DNA from: Oscillospiraceae bacterium
Lineage (GTDB): Bacteria > Bacillota > Clostridia > Oscillospirales > Oscillospiraceae
Assembly: GCA_902799075.1 (NCBI GenBank)
Contig: CADBYZ010000037.1
Span: forward strand, 1 to 53,767
Direction: 5' to 3'
DNA: 53,767 bases
A program made the position numbers and the translations under genes. Shown here piece by piece: positions 42,713 through 51,704 of the stretch. Under the pieces are notes generated by a model. It saw nothing but the letters and a program-made list of their open reading frames with translations, was not told the origin of the DNA and did no database searches. Each line of letters opens with the position of its first letter. Positions within the stretch are counted from its first letter, which is position 1.

Positions 42713-44615
42713 ATGCACGGCCTCCTTCGGGAAGCTGGAAAACGAAAGCCTCTCCTTTCGCGACGGCCTGAACGTCATCTACGCCCCCAACGAAAGCGGC
42801 AAGTCCACCTGGTGCGCCTTCATCATGGCTATGCTCTATGGCATCGACAGCTCCGAGCGCACACGGGCGGGCTATCTGCCGGATAAGCTGCGCTACGCCC
42901 CCTGGTCGGGCGCGCCCATGGAGGGCACCATGGATCTGGAGGCCGATCGCTGCGACATCACCATCACCCGCTCCACCAAGGGCAAGAACGCCCCCATGCA
43001 GGAGTTTTCCGCCGTCTACACCGGCACCAACGTCCCCGTCAAGGGCATGACCGGCTCCAACGCCGGAGAGATGCTGACCGGCGTATCAAAGGATGTGTTC
43101 CGCCGCAGCGCCTTCATCGCCCAGGGAAACGTCGGCGTGACCGGCAGCCCCGAGCTTGAAAAACGCATCAGCTCCATCGTCACCACCGGTGAGGAGAGCT
43201 GCTCCTGGTCCGAGGCGGACGAGCGACTTCGCGCCTGGCAGCGAAGGCGGCGCTATAACCGCAAGGGCCTGCTGCCCGAGCTTGAGGGCAGGATGGATGA
43301 GACCCAGCGGCGGCTGGAGGAGATGAGCTCGTCGGTGCAGGACGCCGAGGAGCTGGACCAGCGCCTGCGGGAAAAGCAGGCCCAGTGCGAGGACCTGGAA
43401 AAGCAGATGGCCGAGAGCCGCAAGCGCCAGCGCCGGGAGGCGCTCGAGCGCCTGAGCCGCAGCAAGAGCCAGATGGAGGAGAGCTCCGCCCGCCACGACC
43501 GGGCACTCGAAACCCTGAGCGATCTGCGCGAGCAGCTGCGGCAGGACCGTTTCGGCCTCCGGGAGCCGGACGGCCTGGAGGCGGAGGCGGCGGAGGATCT
43601 GGAGACCCTCGCGTCCCTGCGCTCCCGGGCGGGACAGAAGAGCAGCCCCATCTGGGCGGTGCTGCTGGTGGCGCTGGCCATGCTGGCGGCGGCGCTGTAC
43701 GGAAAGTATCAGCATGTCGCGCTGATCGCGGCGGCGGCGATGCTGTGCGTTGCGGCGCTGTACTTCCTTTTCCGCTACAGCCGCGAGCACCGCGCCCGCG
43801 AGGACGCGCGCGAAGCGCAGAAACGAATATTGGAAAAATACCACGCCCGCTCCTCCGGCGAGATCCGCGAGGCCCTGACGGCCCACCGCGCCCTCTGGGA
43901 GGAGATGGAGCAGGCCGAGAAGGAGGAGCTTGCCTGCCGCGGCAGCTTTGAAAGCGCGCGCGGGGTGCTCTCCGAGATGCAGGACACCGCTCTCCGGGCC
44001 CTGGACTTTACCGACGGCAATTCCGAGGCCGCGCGCCTCGGCCGTCAGCTCGCGGCGGGCCGGGCCGAGATCGAGACCCTGTCGAGACAGCTGGCCCAGG
44101 CAAACGGGCGGCTCACCGCCCTGGGCGATCCCCTGGTGCTCTCCAGCTCTCTAGGCTATATGCGCACCGAGTACGAGCAGCTTTGCGACGAGTATGACGC
44201 CATCAGCCTTGCCATCGACACCCTCAAGGACGCGGACACCGAGATCCAGCGCCGCTTCTCCCCGGAGCTGGGGAAGGTGGCCTCCGGCTACATGTCGGCG
44301 GTTACGGGCGGCAGATACGCCGATGTTCTGATTAACCGCGACTTCTCCGCCATGACGCGCATCAGCGACGACGCGGTCTCCCGCCGGGCGGAGTATCTGA
44401 GCGCCGGGACGCTGGACATCATGTATCTGGCGGTGCGGCTCGCGGTATGTGAGCTGGCCCTCCCCGACGGGGAGCCCTGCCCGCTGATCCTGGACGACGC
44501 GCTTGTAAACCTCGACGACGAGCGCCTGGAGCAGGCCATGAAGCTGCTGGGCGAGATCGCCAAGGAGCGGCAGGTGATCCTGTTCAGCTGCCGGAAACCA
44601 GAAGCTGAAAATTAG
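42699..44615 (+). CDS. SbcC/YhaN-like AAA protein with two membrane segments
   Basis: The 638-residue product has Walker A PNESGKST (30-37) in an SMC/SbcC-type head, and a coiled coil. In the middle are two adjacent hydrophobic helices (about 317-335 and 341-360, starting PIWAVLLVALAMLAAALYG). The C-terminal head half carries the signature YLSAGTLDIMYLAVRLAV and Walker B PLILDDALVNLDDERL. The layout equals YhaN of Bacillus, whose middle segment is predicted to be membrane-bound. With the preceding phosphoesterase it forms an Mre11-Rad50-like complex, probably at the membrane. It is shorter than SbcC (about 1,000 residues). Confidence 0.88.
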   Translation: MKIRKCTASFGKLENESLSFRDGLNVIYAPNESGKSTWCAFIMAMLYGIDSSERTRAGYLPDKLRYAPWSGAPMEGTMDLEADRCDITITRSTKGKNAPMQEFSAVYTGTNVPVKGMTGSNAGEMLTGVSKDVFRRSAFIAQGNVGVTGSPELEKRISSIVTTGEESCSWSEADERLRAWQRRRRYNRKGLLPELEGRMDETQRRLEEMSSSVQDAEELDQRLREKQAQCEDLEKQMAESRKRQRREALERLSRSKSQMEESSARHDRALETLSDLREQLRQDRFGLREPDGLEAEAAEDLETLASLRSRAGQKSSPIWAVLLVALAMLAAALYGKYQHVALIAAAAMLCVAALYFLFRYSREHRAREDAREAQKRILEKYHARSSGEIREALTAHRALWEEMEQAEKEELACRGSFESARGVLSEMQDTALRALDFTDGNSEAARLGRQLAAGRAEIETLSRQLAQANGRLTALGDPLVLSSSLGYMRTEYEQLCDEYDAISLAIDTLKDADTEIQRRFSPELGKVASGYMSAVTGGRYADVLINRDFSAMTRISDDAVSRRAEYLSAGTLDIMYLAVRLAVCELALPDGEPCPLILDDALVNLDDERLEQAMKLLGEIAKERQVILFSCRKPEAEN

Positions 44616-44725
44616 TTTGGAGTGAGGAGTTTGGAGTTTGGAGTTAAAGAGCGCTCTCAACGTATTATGAAAGTCCGCGATGCGGACACTAAAACTTCAC
44701 ACTCCACACTCCTAACCCCACACTT
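44616..44725. repeat. Composite inverted repeat, GGAGTTTGGAGT variant, copy 2
   Basis: The left arm runs GTTTGGAGTGAGGAGTTTGG onward. The centre is GTCCGCGATGCGGAC, a hairpin of the same kind as in the AAGTG copies, and the right arm is CACACTCCACACTCCTAACC. It occupies the gap after the yhaN-like gene and may extend into the 5' end of the DUF2752 frame. Confidence 0.75.
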
Positions 44726-45101
44726 GTCCCGCGTCCTTGTCGGAGTCACAGCGCCCGCATTCGTCCTGCTGGCCTGCCGCTGGCTTTTGCGCGGCGGGGG
44801 TCTGCTGTGCCTGTTTTATGAACTGACGGGGCTTTACTGTCCCGGCTGCGGCTCAGGCAGGGCGGCGATCGCGCTGCTGCACGGGCATGTTTTGGAGGCG
44901 CTTTCCCACAACGCGCTGTTTTTTCTTCTGGGCGTGCCCTGCGGGACGCTGCTTGTATGGGAGTATCTGCGCTTTGTGTTTCCCGGCCTGGGGCTTAAAA
45001 AAATCGAGCTGCCCGTCTGGACAGCCCGGCTCGCGCTGGGGATGATCGCTGTATTCTGGCTCCTGCGGAATCTGCCGGGATTTGAGTTATTAGCACCGTA
45101 A
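44667..45101 (+). CDS. DUF2752 small membrane protein (start uncertain)
   Basis: The product has two or three membrane helices and the DUF2752 signature TGLYCPGCGSGRA...HGHVLEALSHN, where the two cysteines are conserved. Function unknown. Candidate starts are GTG 44622, ATG 44667 and TTG 44724; the first two would translate the repeat element, and none has a strong ribosome binding site. The family core begins near residue 25 of the ATG version. It follows the yhaN-like gene, probably by accident of the operon. Confidence 0.7.
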   Translation: MKVRDADTKTSHSTLLTPHLSRVLVGVTAPAFVLLACRWLLRGGGLLCLFYELTGLYCPGCGSGRAAIALLHGHVLEALSHNALFFLLGVPCGTLLVWEYLRFVFPGLGLKKIELPVWTARLALGMIAVFWLLRNLPGFELLAP

Positions 45102-45134
45102 TATAGAATAAAACAGGAAAAGAGATGATTTTTC

Positions 45135-45818
45135 ATGAAACATTGTCCGAACTGCGGCGTGGCAGTGGAGGAGGGGCAGCGCTTCTGCGGCGAGTGCGGC
45201 GCAAAGCTCCAGTTCGACCCCTTGCCGACCGAGCCCGTCTACACCGACAACGAGAGACTGAAAAACGACCCGAACCTGCGCTCGACCGACCCCGCGCCGA
45301 AGGCAAAGCGCAGGCAGGAAAAGGTGCCGGAGCTGACGCTGGAGCCCGATCTCTGGGGCTCTGGCGCCGCTGCCGCCGTCGCCGAGGAGCCAGCGCCCGC
45401 CGAGACTGCCGCGCCGGTCATGCAGCTGGAGGCCCCCGCCATTGCCAACAGGGCGGATGACCGCGACTACGAGCGGCCCGACGCCGAGTATCACGGCCCC
45501 GCCCGGGGCAGTCAGGGGGATTACCGCGCGCCCGCGCAGCAGGCCAATGAGCTGCCGCACGATTACACCATGTCCCGCGCTCCCGGGGTGTCCGATACGC
45601 CCGAACAGAAAATGCCGAACCAGTCCCTCATGCTCGCCTGGAGCATCATCCTCACCTGCCTTTGCAGCGTGTGCGGCATCGTGGGGCTTGTCAAAACCGT
45701 CAAGGCATACAAGCAGATCGACCCCGCGCTCAAGTATAAGCTTTTGAGCTCGGCGAAGATCTGGCTCATTGTCGGCACCGTCCTGCACATCCTGCCCTTC
45801 CTGGTGGATTTGCTGTGA
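45135..45818 (+). CDS. Zinc-ribbon protein with CD225/dispanin-like membrane domain
   Basis: The 227-residue product starts with a zinc ribbon (CPNCG...CGECG, Cys4/7 and Cys18/21) and a long disordered linker (about 30-155, rich in Pro, Ala and Glu). It ends with a two-helix membrane domain (SLMLAWSIILTCLCSVCGIVG, then KLLSSAKIWLIVGTVLHIL). The latter has the dispanin/CD225 pattern found in many bacterial proteins of unknown role. Zinc-ribbon-plus-membrane proteins are common in Firmicutes and often adapt to neighbours such as kinases. It lies 33 bases after the DUF2752 gene and ends at a terminator. Confidence 0.78.
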   Translation: MKHCPNCGVAVEEGQRFCGECGAKLQFDPLPTEPVYTDNERLKNDPNLRSTDPAPKAKRRQEKVPELTLEPDLWGSGAAAAVAEEPAPAETAAPVMQLEAPAIANRADDRDYERPDAEYHGPARGSQGDYRAPAQQANELPHDYTMSRAPGVSDTPEQKMPNQSLMLAWSIILTCLCSVCGIVGLVKTVKAYKQIDPALKYKLLSSAKIWLIVGTVLHILPFLVDLL

Positions 45819-45858
45819 TATATTCCCTAACAGAAACCGAACAGTCCTTCCGGCAAAG

Positions 45859-45910
45859 CGGCCCCCGGCGAACGCATCATGGTACGTTTGCCGGGGGCCG
45901 TTGTTCTGTT
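45859..45910 (+). terminator. Intrinsic terminator between convergent genes
   Basis: CGGCCCCCGGC pairs with GCCGGGGGCCG (45859-45869 with 45890-45900), followed by the T-rich TTGTTCTGTT. It serves the zinc-ribbon gene and lies before the argS 3' end. Confidence 0.8.
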
Positions 45911-45955
45911 CCTTTATCGGGCTGCCGGGGCGACAGGCAGCCTCTTTGCTTTGCG

Positions 45956-47695
45956 TTACATTTTCTCGGGTGCGTGGACGCCGATGATGCTCAGCGAGAT
46001 GGCGATGACGCGGCGTACGCAGTCGGCCAGGTACAGGCGGGCCTCCAGCACGCCGGGCTCCGCGTCCTTGATGCGGCAGACCGTGTAGAAGCGGTGGAAG
46101 CGGGCGGCAAGCTCGCTGACGTACTTGTTGACGCGGCTGGGGTCGAGGTCGCGGGCGGCAAGGCGGATCTCCTCCGGCAGGGCGGCGAGCTGCTTGATAA
46201 GCTCCCGCTCGGTCTCGTCGGTGAGCAGGGAGGCGTCCAGCGTGTCGGGCACGGCGTGGCCCTCGGCCTTCAAGTTCTCAATGAGCGTGCAGATGCGCGC
46301 GTGGGCGTACTGGACATAGTAGACCGGGTTTTCGTTGTCCTGGCGCTCGGCAAGCTCCAGGTCGAACAGCACCGGTGACTCGGGCCGGGAGTTGAAGAAG
46401 TAGCGGGCGGAGTCCACCGGGATGTCGTCCAGCAGGTTTGTGAGGCTGATGGCCTTGCCCGTGCGCTTGGACATTTTGACCTCGTGCCCATCGCTCATGA
46501 GCTTGACAAGCTGCATCAGCACGATGGTCAGGCGGTGCTCGCCGTCGAGGCCGAGGGCGTCGAGCGCCCCCTTGAGGCGGGCGACGTGGCCGTGGTGATC
46601 CGCGCCCCAGACGTTGACCGCGTAGTCAAAGCCTCTCGTCTCCAGCTTGTTGCGGTGGTAGGCGATGTCTGCGGCAAAGTAGGTGTAGAAGCCGTTGGCG
46701 CGCCGCAGCACGTCGTCCTTGAGCTCGAGCTTGTCGATCTCCTCCTGCTTTTTGCCGGCCTTTAACATGTTCTCCGTCAAAATCTGCGCGGTCTTGAGCC
46801 AGAGGGCCCCGTCCTTTTCGTAGGTGTAGCCCTTCTCGCCGAGCTTTGCCACCGTGTCGGCCACAAAGCCGCTTTCGTGCAGGGAGCTTTCAAAGAACCA
46901 CTCGTCGTAGTTGACGCCGTAGCGGCGAAGGTCGGACTGCATCTTGGGGATGTTGCGGTCAAGGCCGAAGCGGGCCATGGCGGCGTGGCGCTCGGTGACG
47001 TCCTTACTGAGGAAGCTGTCGCCGTGCTCGTCGCAGAAGGCTTTGGCAAGCTCCTTGATATCCTCGCCCTGATAGCCGTCCTCGGGGAAAGCGACCTTGT
47101 CCTCGCCGAGGATGAGCTGCTGATAGCGTGCGTCAATGGAGGTGGCAAACTTCTCGATCTGGTTGCCCGCGTCGTTGACGTAGAACTCGCGCCACACGTT
47201 GTAGCCCGCGCGGTCGAGAACGCAGCTGAGCGCGTCGCCCAGGACGCCGCCGCGGGCGTTGCCCATGTGCATGGGGCCGGTGGGATTGGCGGAGACAAAT
47301 TCCACCATCAGTCTTTTGCCGCGGCCCTCGTCCACGCGGCCGTAGTCCGCGCCTTCATCCTTGACGCAGCCCAGCACGTCCGCGTACCAGCCGGGAGCGA
47401 GGCGGAAGTTTATAAAACCGGGGCCGGCTACCTCGACGGAGGAAAACCAGCTGCCGTCCAGATCCAGATTTTCGACGAGCGCCTCGGCGATCTTGCGCGG
47501 GGCCATGTGCAGGGCGCGCGCGCCGGTCATGGCGTGGTTTGCGGCGTAGTCGCCATTTTGGGTATCCTTTGGGATCTCCACCGTGCCGCTGAGGGAAGCG
47601 CCCTCGGGGAGCTGGCCCTTTTCGACGGCCCTTGCGCAGGCCGCCTCCAGCAGGGCGTTGATGCTGTCCTTCGCGTTCTGGATCATGTTAGCCAT
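45956..47695 (-). CDS. argS: Arginyl-tRNA synthetase
   Basis: ArgS charges tRNA-Arg. The 579-residue product has the HIGH-type motif in NPTGPMHMGNARGGV, a class I Rossmann domain, the KMSKRTGKAI segment (complete KMSKS-like motif) and the C-terminal anticodon-binding domain (DALRYA-like NPVYYVQYAHARICTLIENL). Length is normal and intact. It overlaps the DUF1934 gene by 8 bases, an association seen widely in Firmicutes. No T-box leader is visible upstream, so regulation by tRNA is not supported here. Confidence 0.97.
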   Translation of the reverse strand: MANMIQNAKDSINALLEAACARAVEKGQLPEGASLSGTVEIPKDTQNGDYAANHAMTGARALHMAPRKIAEALVENLDLDGSWFSSVEVAGPGFINFRLAPGWYADVLGCVKDEGADYGRVDEGRGKRLMVEFVSANPTGPMHMGNARGGVLGDALSCVLDRAGYNVWREFYVNDAGNQIEKFATSIDARYQQLILGEDKVAFPEDGYQGEDIKELAKAFCDEHGDSFLSKDVTERHAAMARFGLDRNIPKMQSDLRRYGVNYDEWFFESSLHESGFVADTVAKLGEKGYTYEKDGALWLKTAQILTENMLKAGKKQEEIDKLELKDDVLRRANGFYTYFAADIAYHRNKLETRGFDYAVNVWGADHHGHVARLKGALDALGLDGEHRLTIVLMQLVKLMSDGHEVKMSKRTGKAISLTNLLDDIPVDSARYFFNSRPESPVLFDLELAERQDNENPVYYVQYAHARICTLIENLKAEGHAVPDTLDASLLTDETERELIKQLAALPEEIRLAARDLDPSRVNKYVSELAARFHRFYTVCRIKDAEPGVLEARLYLADCVRRVIAISLSIIGVHAPEKM

Positions 47696-48134
47696 TGCTT
47701 CTGTCTCCTGTCTTCTTCTGTTCTTTCACCGTCAGCCGGAAGCGGTTCCGGCTGGCGAAGGCGTGCTCCATGTCGAGCACATAGTCGATCTCCACCTGGC
47801 CGCCGTGCTCGTTGAAGCGCTGGCGGAGGTTCCGGGTGGCCATGTGCATTGTGGCCGAGCCCACGGGGGTATCGTAGAGAAAGGCGTGCTTGACGCCCGG
47901 CTCGAAGACCATGCGGCTCGTCACCGTGCCGTCCCGGTCCACCACCACCTTCTCCGGCGTGACCACGACGCGGGTCTGGGTGCCCTCCATGCCGGTGACA
48001 TCCGTCTCCAGATAGGTAAGGCAGGCGGTGCCGCCGTCGTAGGTGTACAGGCCGTCGGTGGAAAAGTCGATGGCCTCCTCCTCGTTTTCGTCATAGCCGT
48101 AGAGGCTGCGGATATAGATCACAACATCTTTCAT
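47688..48134 (-). CDS. DUF1934 protein (YwiB type)
   Basis: The 148-residue product is a single beta-barrel-like DUF1934 domain (YLETDVTGMEGTQTRVVVTP, then MATRNLRQRFNEHGGQVEIDYVLD). Its function is unknown; in Bacillus the homologue ywiB also neighbours argS, which suggests a conserved link to translation or arginine. It lies 4 bases after murI and overlaps argS by 8, so all three genes are one operon. Confidence 0.88.
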   Translation of the reverse strand: MKDVVIYIRSLYGYDENEEEAIDFSTDGLYTYDGGTACLTYLETDVTGMEGTQTRVVVTPEKVVVDRDGTVTSRMVFEPGVKHAFLYDTPVGSATMHMATRNLRQRFNEHGGQVEIDYVLDMEHAFASRNRFRLTVKEQKKTGDRSNG

Positions 48135-48138
48135 TTGT

Positions 48139-48945
48139 TTACAGCTCCATGATGGGCGCCTGTTCGGCGTGAACAGGGCCGATTTTCAAATAGCGTTCGG
48201 CGAAGTCTTCAAAGGCGTGCGTATCGCCGCTGACAAAAAAGCGTCGGCCATTACGCTCCCCGCCGGTGAGATCGTTTTGCACGAGGTAATCCCGCAGCGC
48301 CTGCGCCCCGCAGTCGGCGGCGGACATGAGCTTCATGTCCCGGCCGAGGCAGTCCCGGATGGATTCCTCGATAAAGCCGTAGTGCGTGCAGCCGAGCAGG
48401 ACGGCATCGAAGCTGCGGCCCCGGATGGGCTCGAGCGTGCGGGCAACGCACTCCTGCACCAGGGGATCAGAGCGCCGGGTGTGGCCGGACTCGATTAGCG
48501 GGGCGAACTCCGGGCACGGCACGCCGACGATTTCCCGCTTCATGCCGCATTTTTTCCGCAAAGCGTCGGTAAACTCGCCGCTCGAGATGCTGGCCGCGGT
48601 GGCGATCACGGCGAGGGGGCCGTCCCCCGGGACGGCGGCCATCGCGTCCAGCGCGGGCGTCAGCACCCCGGAGGCGGGGATGGGATAGGCGCCGATTTCC
48701 TCCTTTGCGGCGCTCGAGATGGTGCCGCAGGCGGCGAGGATGGCCTTGACGCCGAAGGAGGAGAGGTAATCCATGTCCTGCACGGCGATGCGGCGCAGCT
48801 CGGGAAGCGGCCGCGGGCCGTAGGGCATGCGGCCGGAATCCGAAAAGTAGACAAAATCCTCACCCGGCAGCAGGCGCATGAGCGTGCGCAGGCCGGTCAG
48901 GCCGCCCACGCCGGAATCGTACACACCGATGGGCCGTGAATCCAT
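48139..48945 (-). CDS. murI: Glutamate (Asp/Glu family) racemase
   Basis: MurI supplies D-glutamate for peptidoglycan. The 268-residue product has the opening DSGVGGLT (10-17) and the two catalytic cysteines, Cys73 in AACGTISS and a later one in LLGCTHYG. The canonical first motif is ACNTAS; here the Asn is Gly, a variant found in some clostridial Asp/Glu racemases, so aspartate racemase activity is a weaker alternative. AGGGAGG lies before ATG. It is the first gene of the murI-DUF1934-argS operon. Confidence 0.88.
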   Translation of the reverse strand: MDSRPIGVYDSGVGGLTGLRTLMRLLPGEDFVYFSDSGRMPYGPRPLPELRRIAVQDMDYLSSFGVKAILAACGTISSAAKEEIGAYPIPASGVLTPALDAMAAVPGDGPLAVIATAASISSGEFTDALRKKCGMKREIVGVPCPEFAPLIESGHTRRSDPLVQECVARTLEPIRGRSFDAVLLGCTHYGFIEESIRDCLGRDMKLMSAADCGAQALRDYLVQNDLTGGERNGRRFFVSGDTHAFEDFAERYLKIGPVHAEQAPIMEL

Positions 48946-48977
48946 GAACCGTCGCCTCCCTAAAAATTTTACAATCT

Positions 48978-49006
48978 AATATAAACCAATCTGCCGCATA
49001 AGGCAA
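48978..49006 (-). promoter_or_regulatory. murI operon promoter
   Basis: TTGCCT (49001-49006), 17 bases, TATATT (48978-48983) on the minus strand, about 33 bases before murI. Confidence 0.6.
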
Positions 49007-49049
49007 GGAATTTTTGTATTGTTTACCTGTGGAATTGGACATACTCTTC

Positions 49050-49058
49050 TGCTATAAT
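49050..49058 (+). promoter_or_regulatory. Extended -10 promoter for the 49231 gene and greA
   Basis: TGCTATAAT (49050-49058) is an extended -10; the -35 is weak. The following 170 bases are a leader containing hairpins (for example CTTTTCCGCAAAAG, and AAAGC...GCTTT pairs), a repeated TATGGAGCTTGC (near 49084 and 49198) and a small ORF. Confidence 0.5.
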
Positions 49059-49159
49059 ACTTTGAGCGAAAAAAGCAAGGGCTATGGAGCTTGCAAGCCG
49101 TGTTCCGCTTTTCCGCAAAAGCAAAGCCGAGCTTTGCTTTTGAAAGGAGGAGCAGCGGA

Positions 49160-49219
49160 ATGAGCGAGCCTTCGCCACGCTTGGCGGAGGCGAGGGATAT
49201 GGAGCTTGCGACGACGTGA
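49160..49219 (+). CDS. Possible 19-residue leader peptide
   Basis: An ATG at 49160 has GGAGG nine bases upstream and opens a 19-codon frame (MSEPSPRLAEARDMELATT). It stops 11 bases before the 49231 gene, with GAGGAGGG in the junction. The stretch is also palindromic, so it may be a repeat remnant. Too short to support by codon use. Confidence 0.25.
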   Translation: MSEPSPRLAEARDMELATT

Positions 49220-49230
49220 GGAGGGATCGT

Positions 49231-49644
49231 ATGAACATTGAACTGAGCGACAAGGAATTCCGGCGGCTGCTGGACATGGTTTATATCGGCAACTGGATCT
49301 TGAACTCCGCCCGCGGCGAGGATCGCTTTGAGGATTACGACCTCCTGCAGGAGAAGCTCTTCGCCATGGCGCCCGAGCGCGGGATGCGCTCGCTGGTGCA
49401 GCGCTGGCACGGGCATGTGTTCCCGTCCCAGGCCTACGAGGACGGCGGCATCCATGAGGCCATCGCCGACTATGAGGACGCGGTGTTTTTCAACATCCTG
49501 GCCGAGGAGCTGGCACGGCGCGATCTGGGGCTGGAGGACTGTGAGCCCGAGGACTATACGGAGCTGTCCAACCGGATGGAGGACTATCTGGACGAGTTTG
49601 ACAAAAACGGCCTGGGGTCCATCAATATCGACATCGACAACTGA
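49231..49644 (+). CDS. Acidic protein of unknown family
   Basis: I do not recognise this 137-residue product. It is acidic (pI clearly low), soluble and largely helical by pattern (FRRLLDMVYIGNWILNSARG, YEDAVFFNILAEELARRD, ELSNRMEDYLDEFDKNGLGS), with no signal or membrane helix. GAGGAGGG precedes the ATG. It is 8 bases upstream of greA, so the two are probably co-transcribed; a role connected with transcription is possible but not shown. Confidence 0.75.
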   Translation: MNIELSDKEFRRLLDMVYIGNWILNSARGEDRFEDYDLLQEKLFAMAPERGMRSLVQRWHGHVFPSQAYEDGGIHEAIADYEDAVFFNILAEELARRDLGLEDCEPEDYTELSNRMEDYLDEFDKNGLGSINIDIDN

Positions 49645-49652
49645 GGAATGAA

Positions 49653-50156
49653 ATGAATAACGATTTGACACGCGAGGACATCAAAAAGATGCAGGAGGAG
49701 CTGGACTACCGCCGGCTCGAGCTTATGCCCGGATTGATCGAAGAGGTCAAGCGCACCCGCGCCTTCGGGGACCTGAGCGAAAACTTTGAATACAAGGCGG
49801 CCAAGCAGGCCCAGAACAAAAACCGCAGCCGCATCCGCTATCTGGAGGGCATGATCAAAACCGCCCACGTCATCGACGACCGCTCGGCCGACGACGAGGT
49901 GGGCTTATACGACAAGGTGGAGATCTACATCCCCGAGGACGACGAGACGGAGACCATCCAGGTGGTCTCCACCGTGCGCACCGACCCCCGCAAGGGCCTG
50001 ATCAGCATGGACTCCCCCTTCGGCAAATCCGTGCTCGGCAAAAAAGTCGGGGATGTGATCACCGTCCACGTAAACGATTCCTACAGCTACGACGCCGAGA
50101 TCAAGTCCATCACCAAGGGCAAGGACGACGGCTCGGTGCCGCTGCTGGGATACTGA
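49653..50156 (+). CDS. greA: GreA/GreB transcript-cleavage factor
   Basis: GreA stimulates RNA cleavage by backtracked RNA polymerase. The 167-residue product has an N-terminal coiled coil with the acidic tip GDLSENFEYKAAKQ and a C-terminal FKBP-like domain (GKSVLGKKVGDVITV). Length and motifs match the family; GreA is preferred over GreB because the basic patch is short. It ends at a strong terminator. Confidence 0.93.
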   Translation: MNNDLTREDIKKMQEELDYRRLELMPGLIEEVKRTRAFGDLSENFEYKAAKQAQNKNRSRIRYLEGMIKTAHVIDDRSADDEVGLYDKVEIYIPEDDETETIQVVSTVRTDPRKGLISMDSPFGKSVLGKKVGDVITVHVNDSYSYDAEIKSITKGKDDGSVPLLGY

Positions 50157-50164
50157 AAAAAGAT

Positions 50165-50201
50165 AAAAAAGATGTACGACATTGCGTCGTACATCTTTTT
50201 T
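50165..50201. terminator. Bidirectional intrinsic terminator
   Basis: A 16-bp perfect stem (AAAAAAGATGTACGAC with its complement, loop ATTGC) lies between the convergent greA and gdhA genes and has A and T tracts at both ends. Confidence 0.9.
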
Positions 50202-51549
<1,348 letters not shown>

Positions 51550-51636
51550 GAAAAAACGTGTTTGCGCGTGTAAAAATTCAGGCAGGGTCAGGGTGCCGTT
51601 CTTGTGAAAATTTACGGGAGAGGGCTTGGTTTTCTG

Positions 51637-51665
51637 TTGAGTTATGGCCGAAAGTATGTTACATT
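51637..51665 (+). promoter_or_regulatory. Promoter of the kinase/RCC1 gene
   Basis: TTGAGT (51637-51642), 17 bases, TACATT (51660-51665), about 40 bases before ATG; AGGAGG follows. Confidence 0.55.
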
Positions 51666-51704
51666 TATTAAAAAGAGCATAAAACTGCGCAGGAGGGGAC
51701 AAGG

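Noticed and set aside
47696..48140. T-box or other tRNA-sensing leader for argS
   Set aside because: argS overlaps the upstream gene and no T-box sequence or antiterminator is visible upstream of murI.
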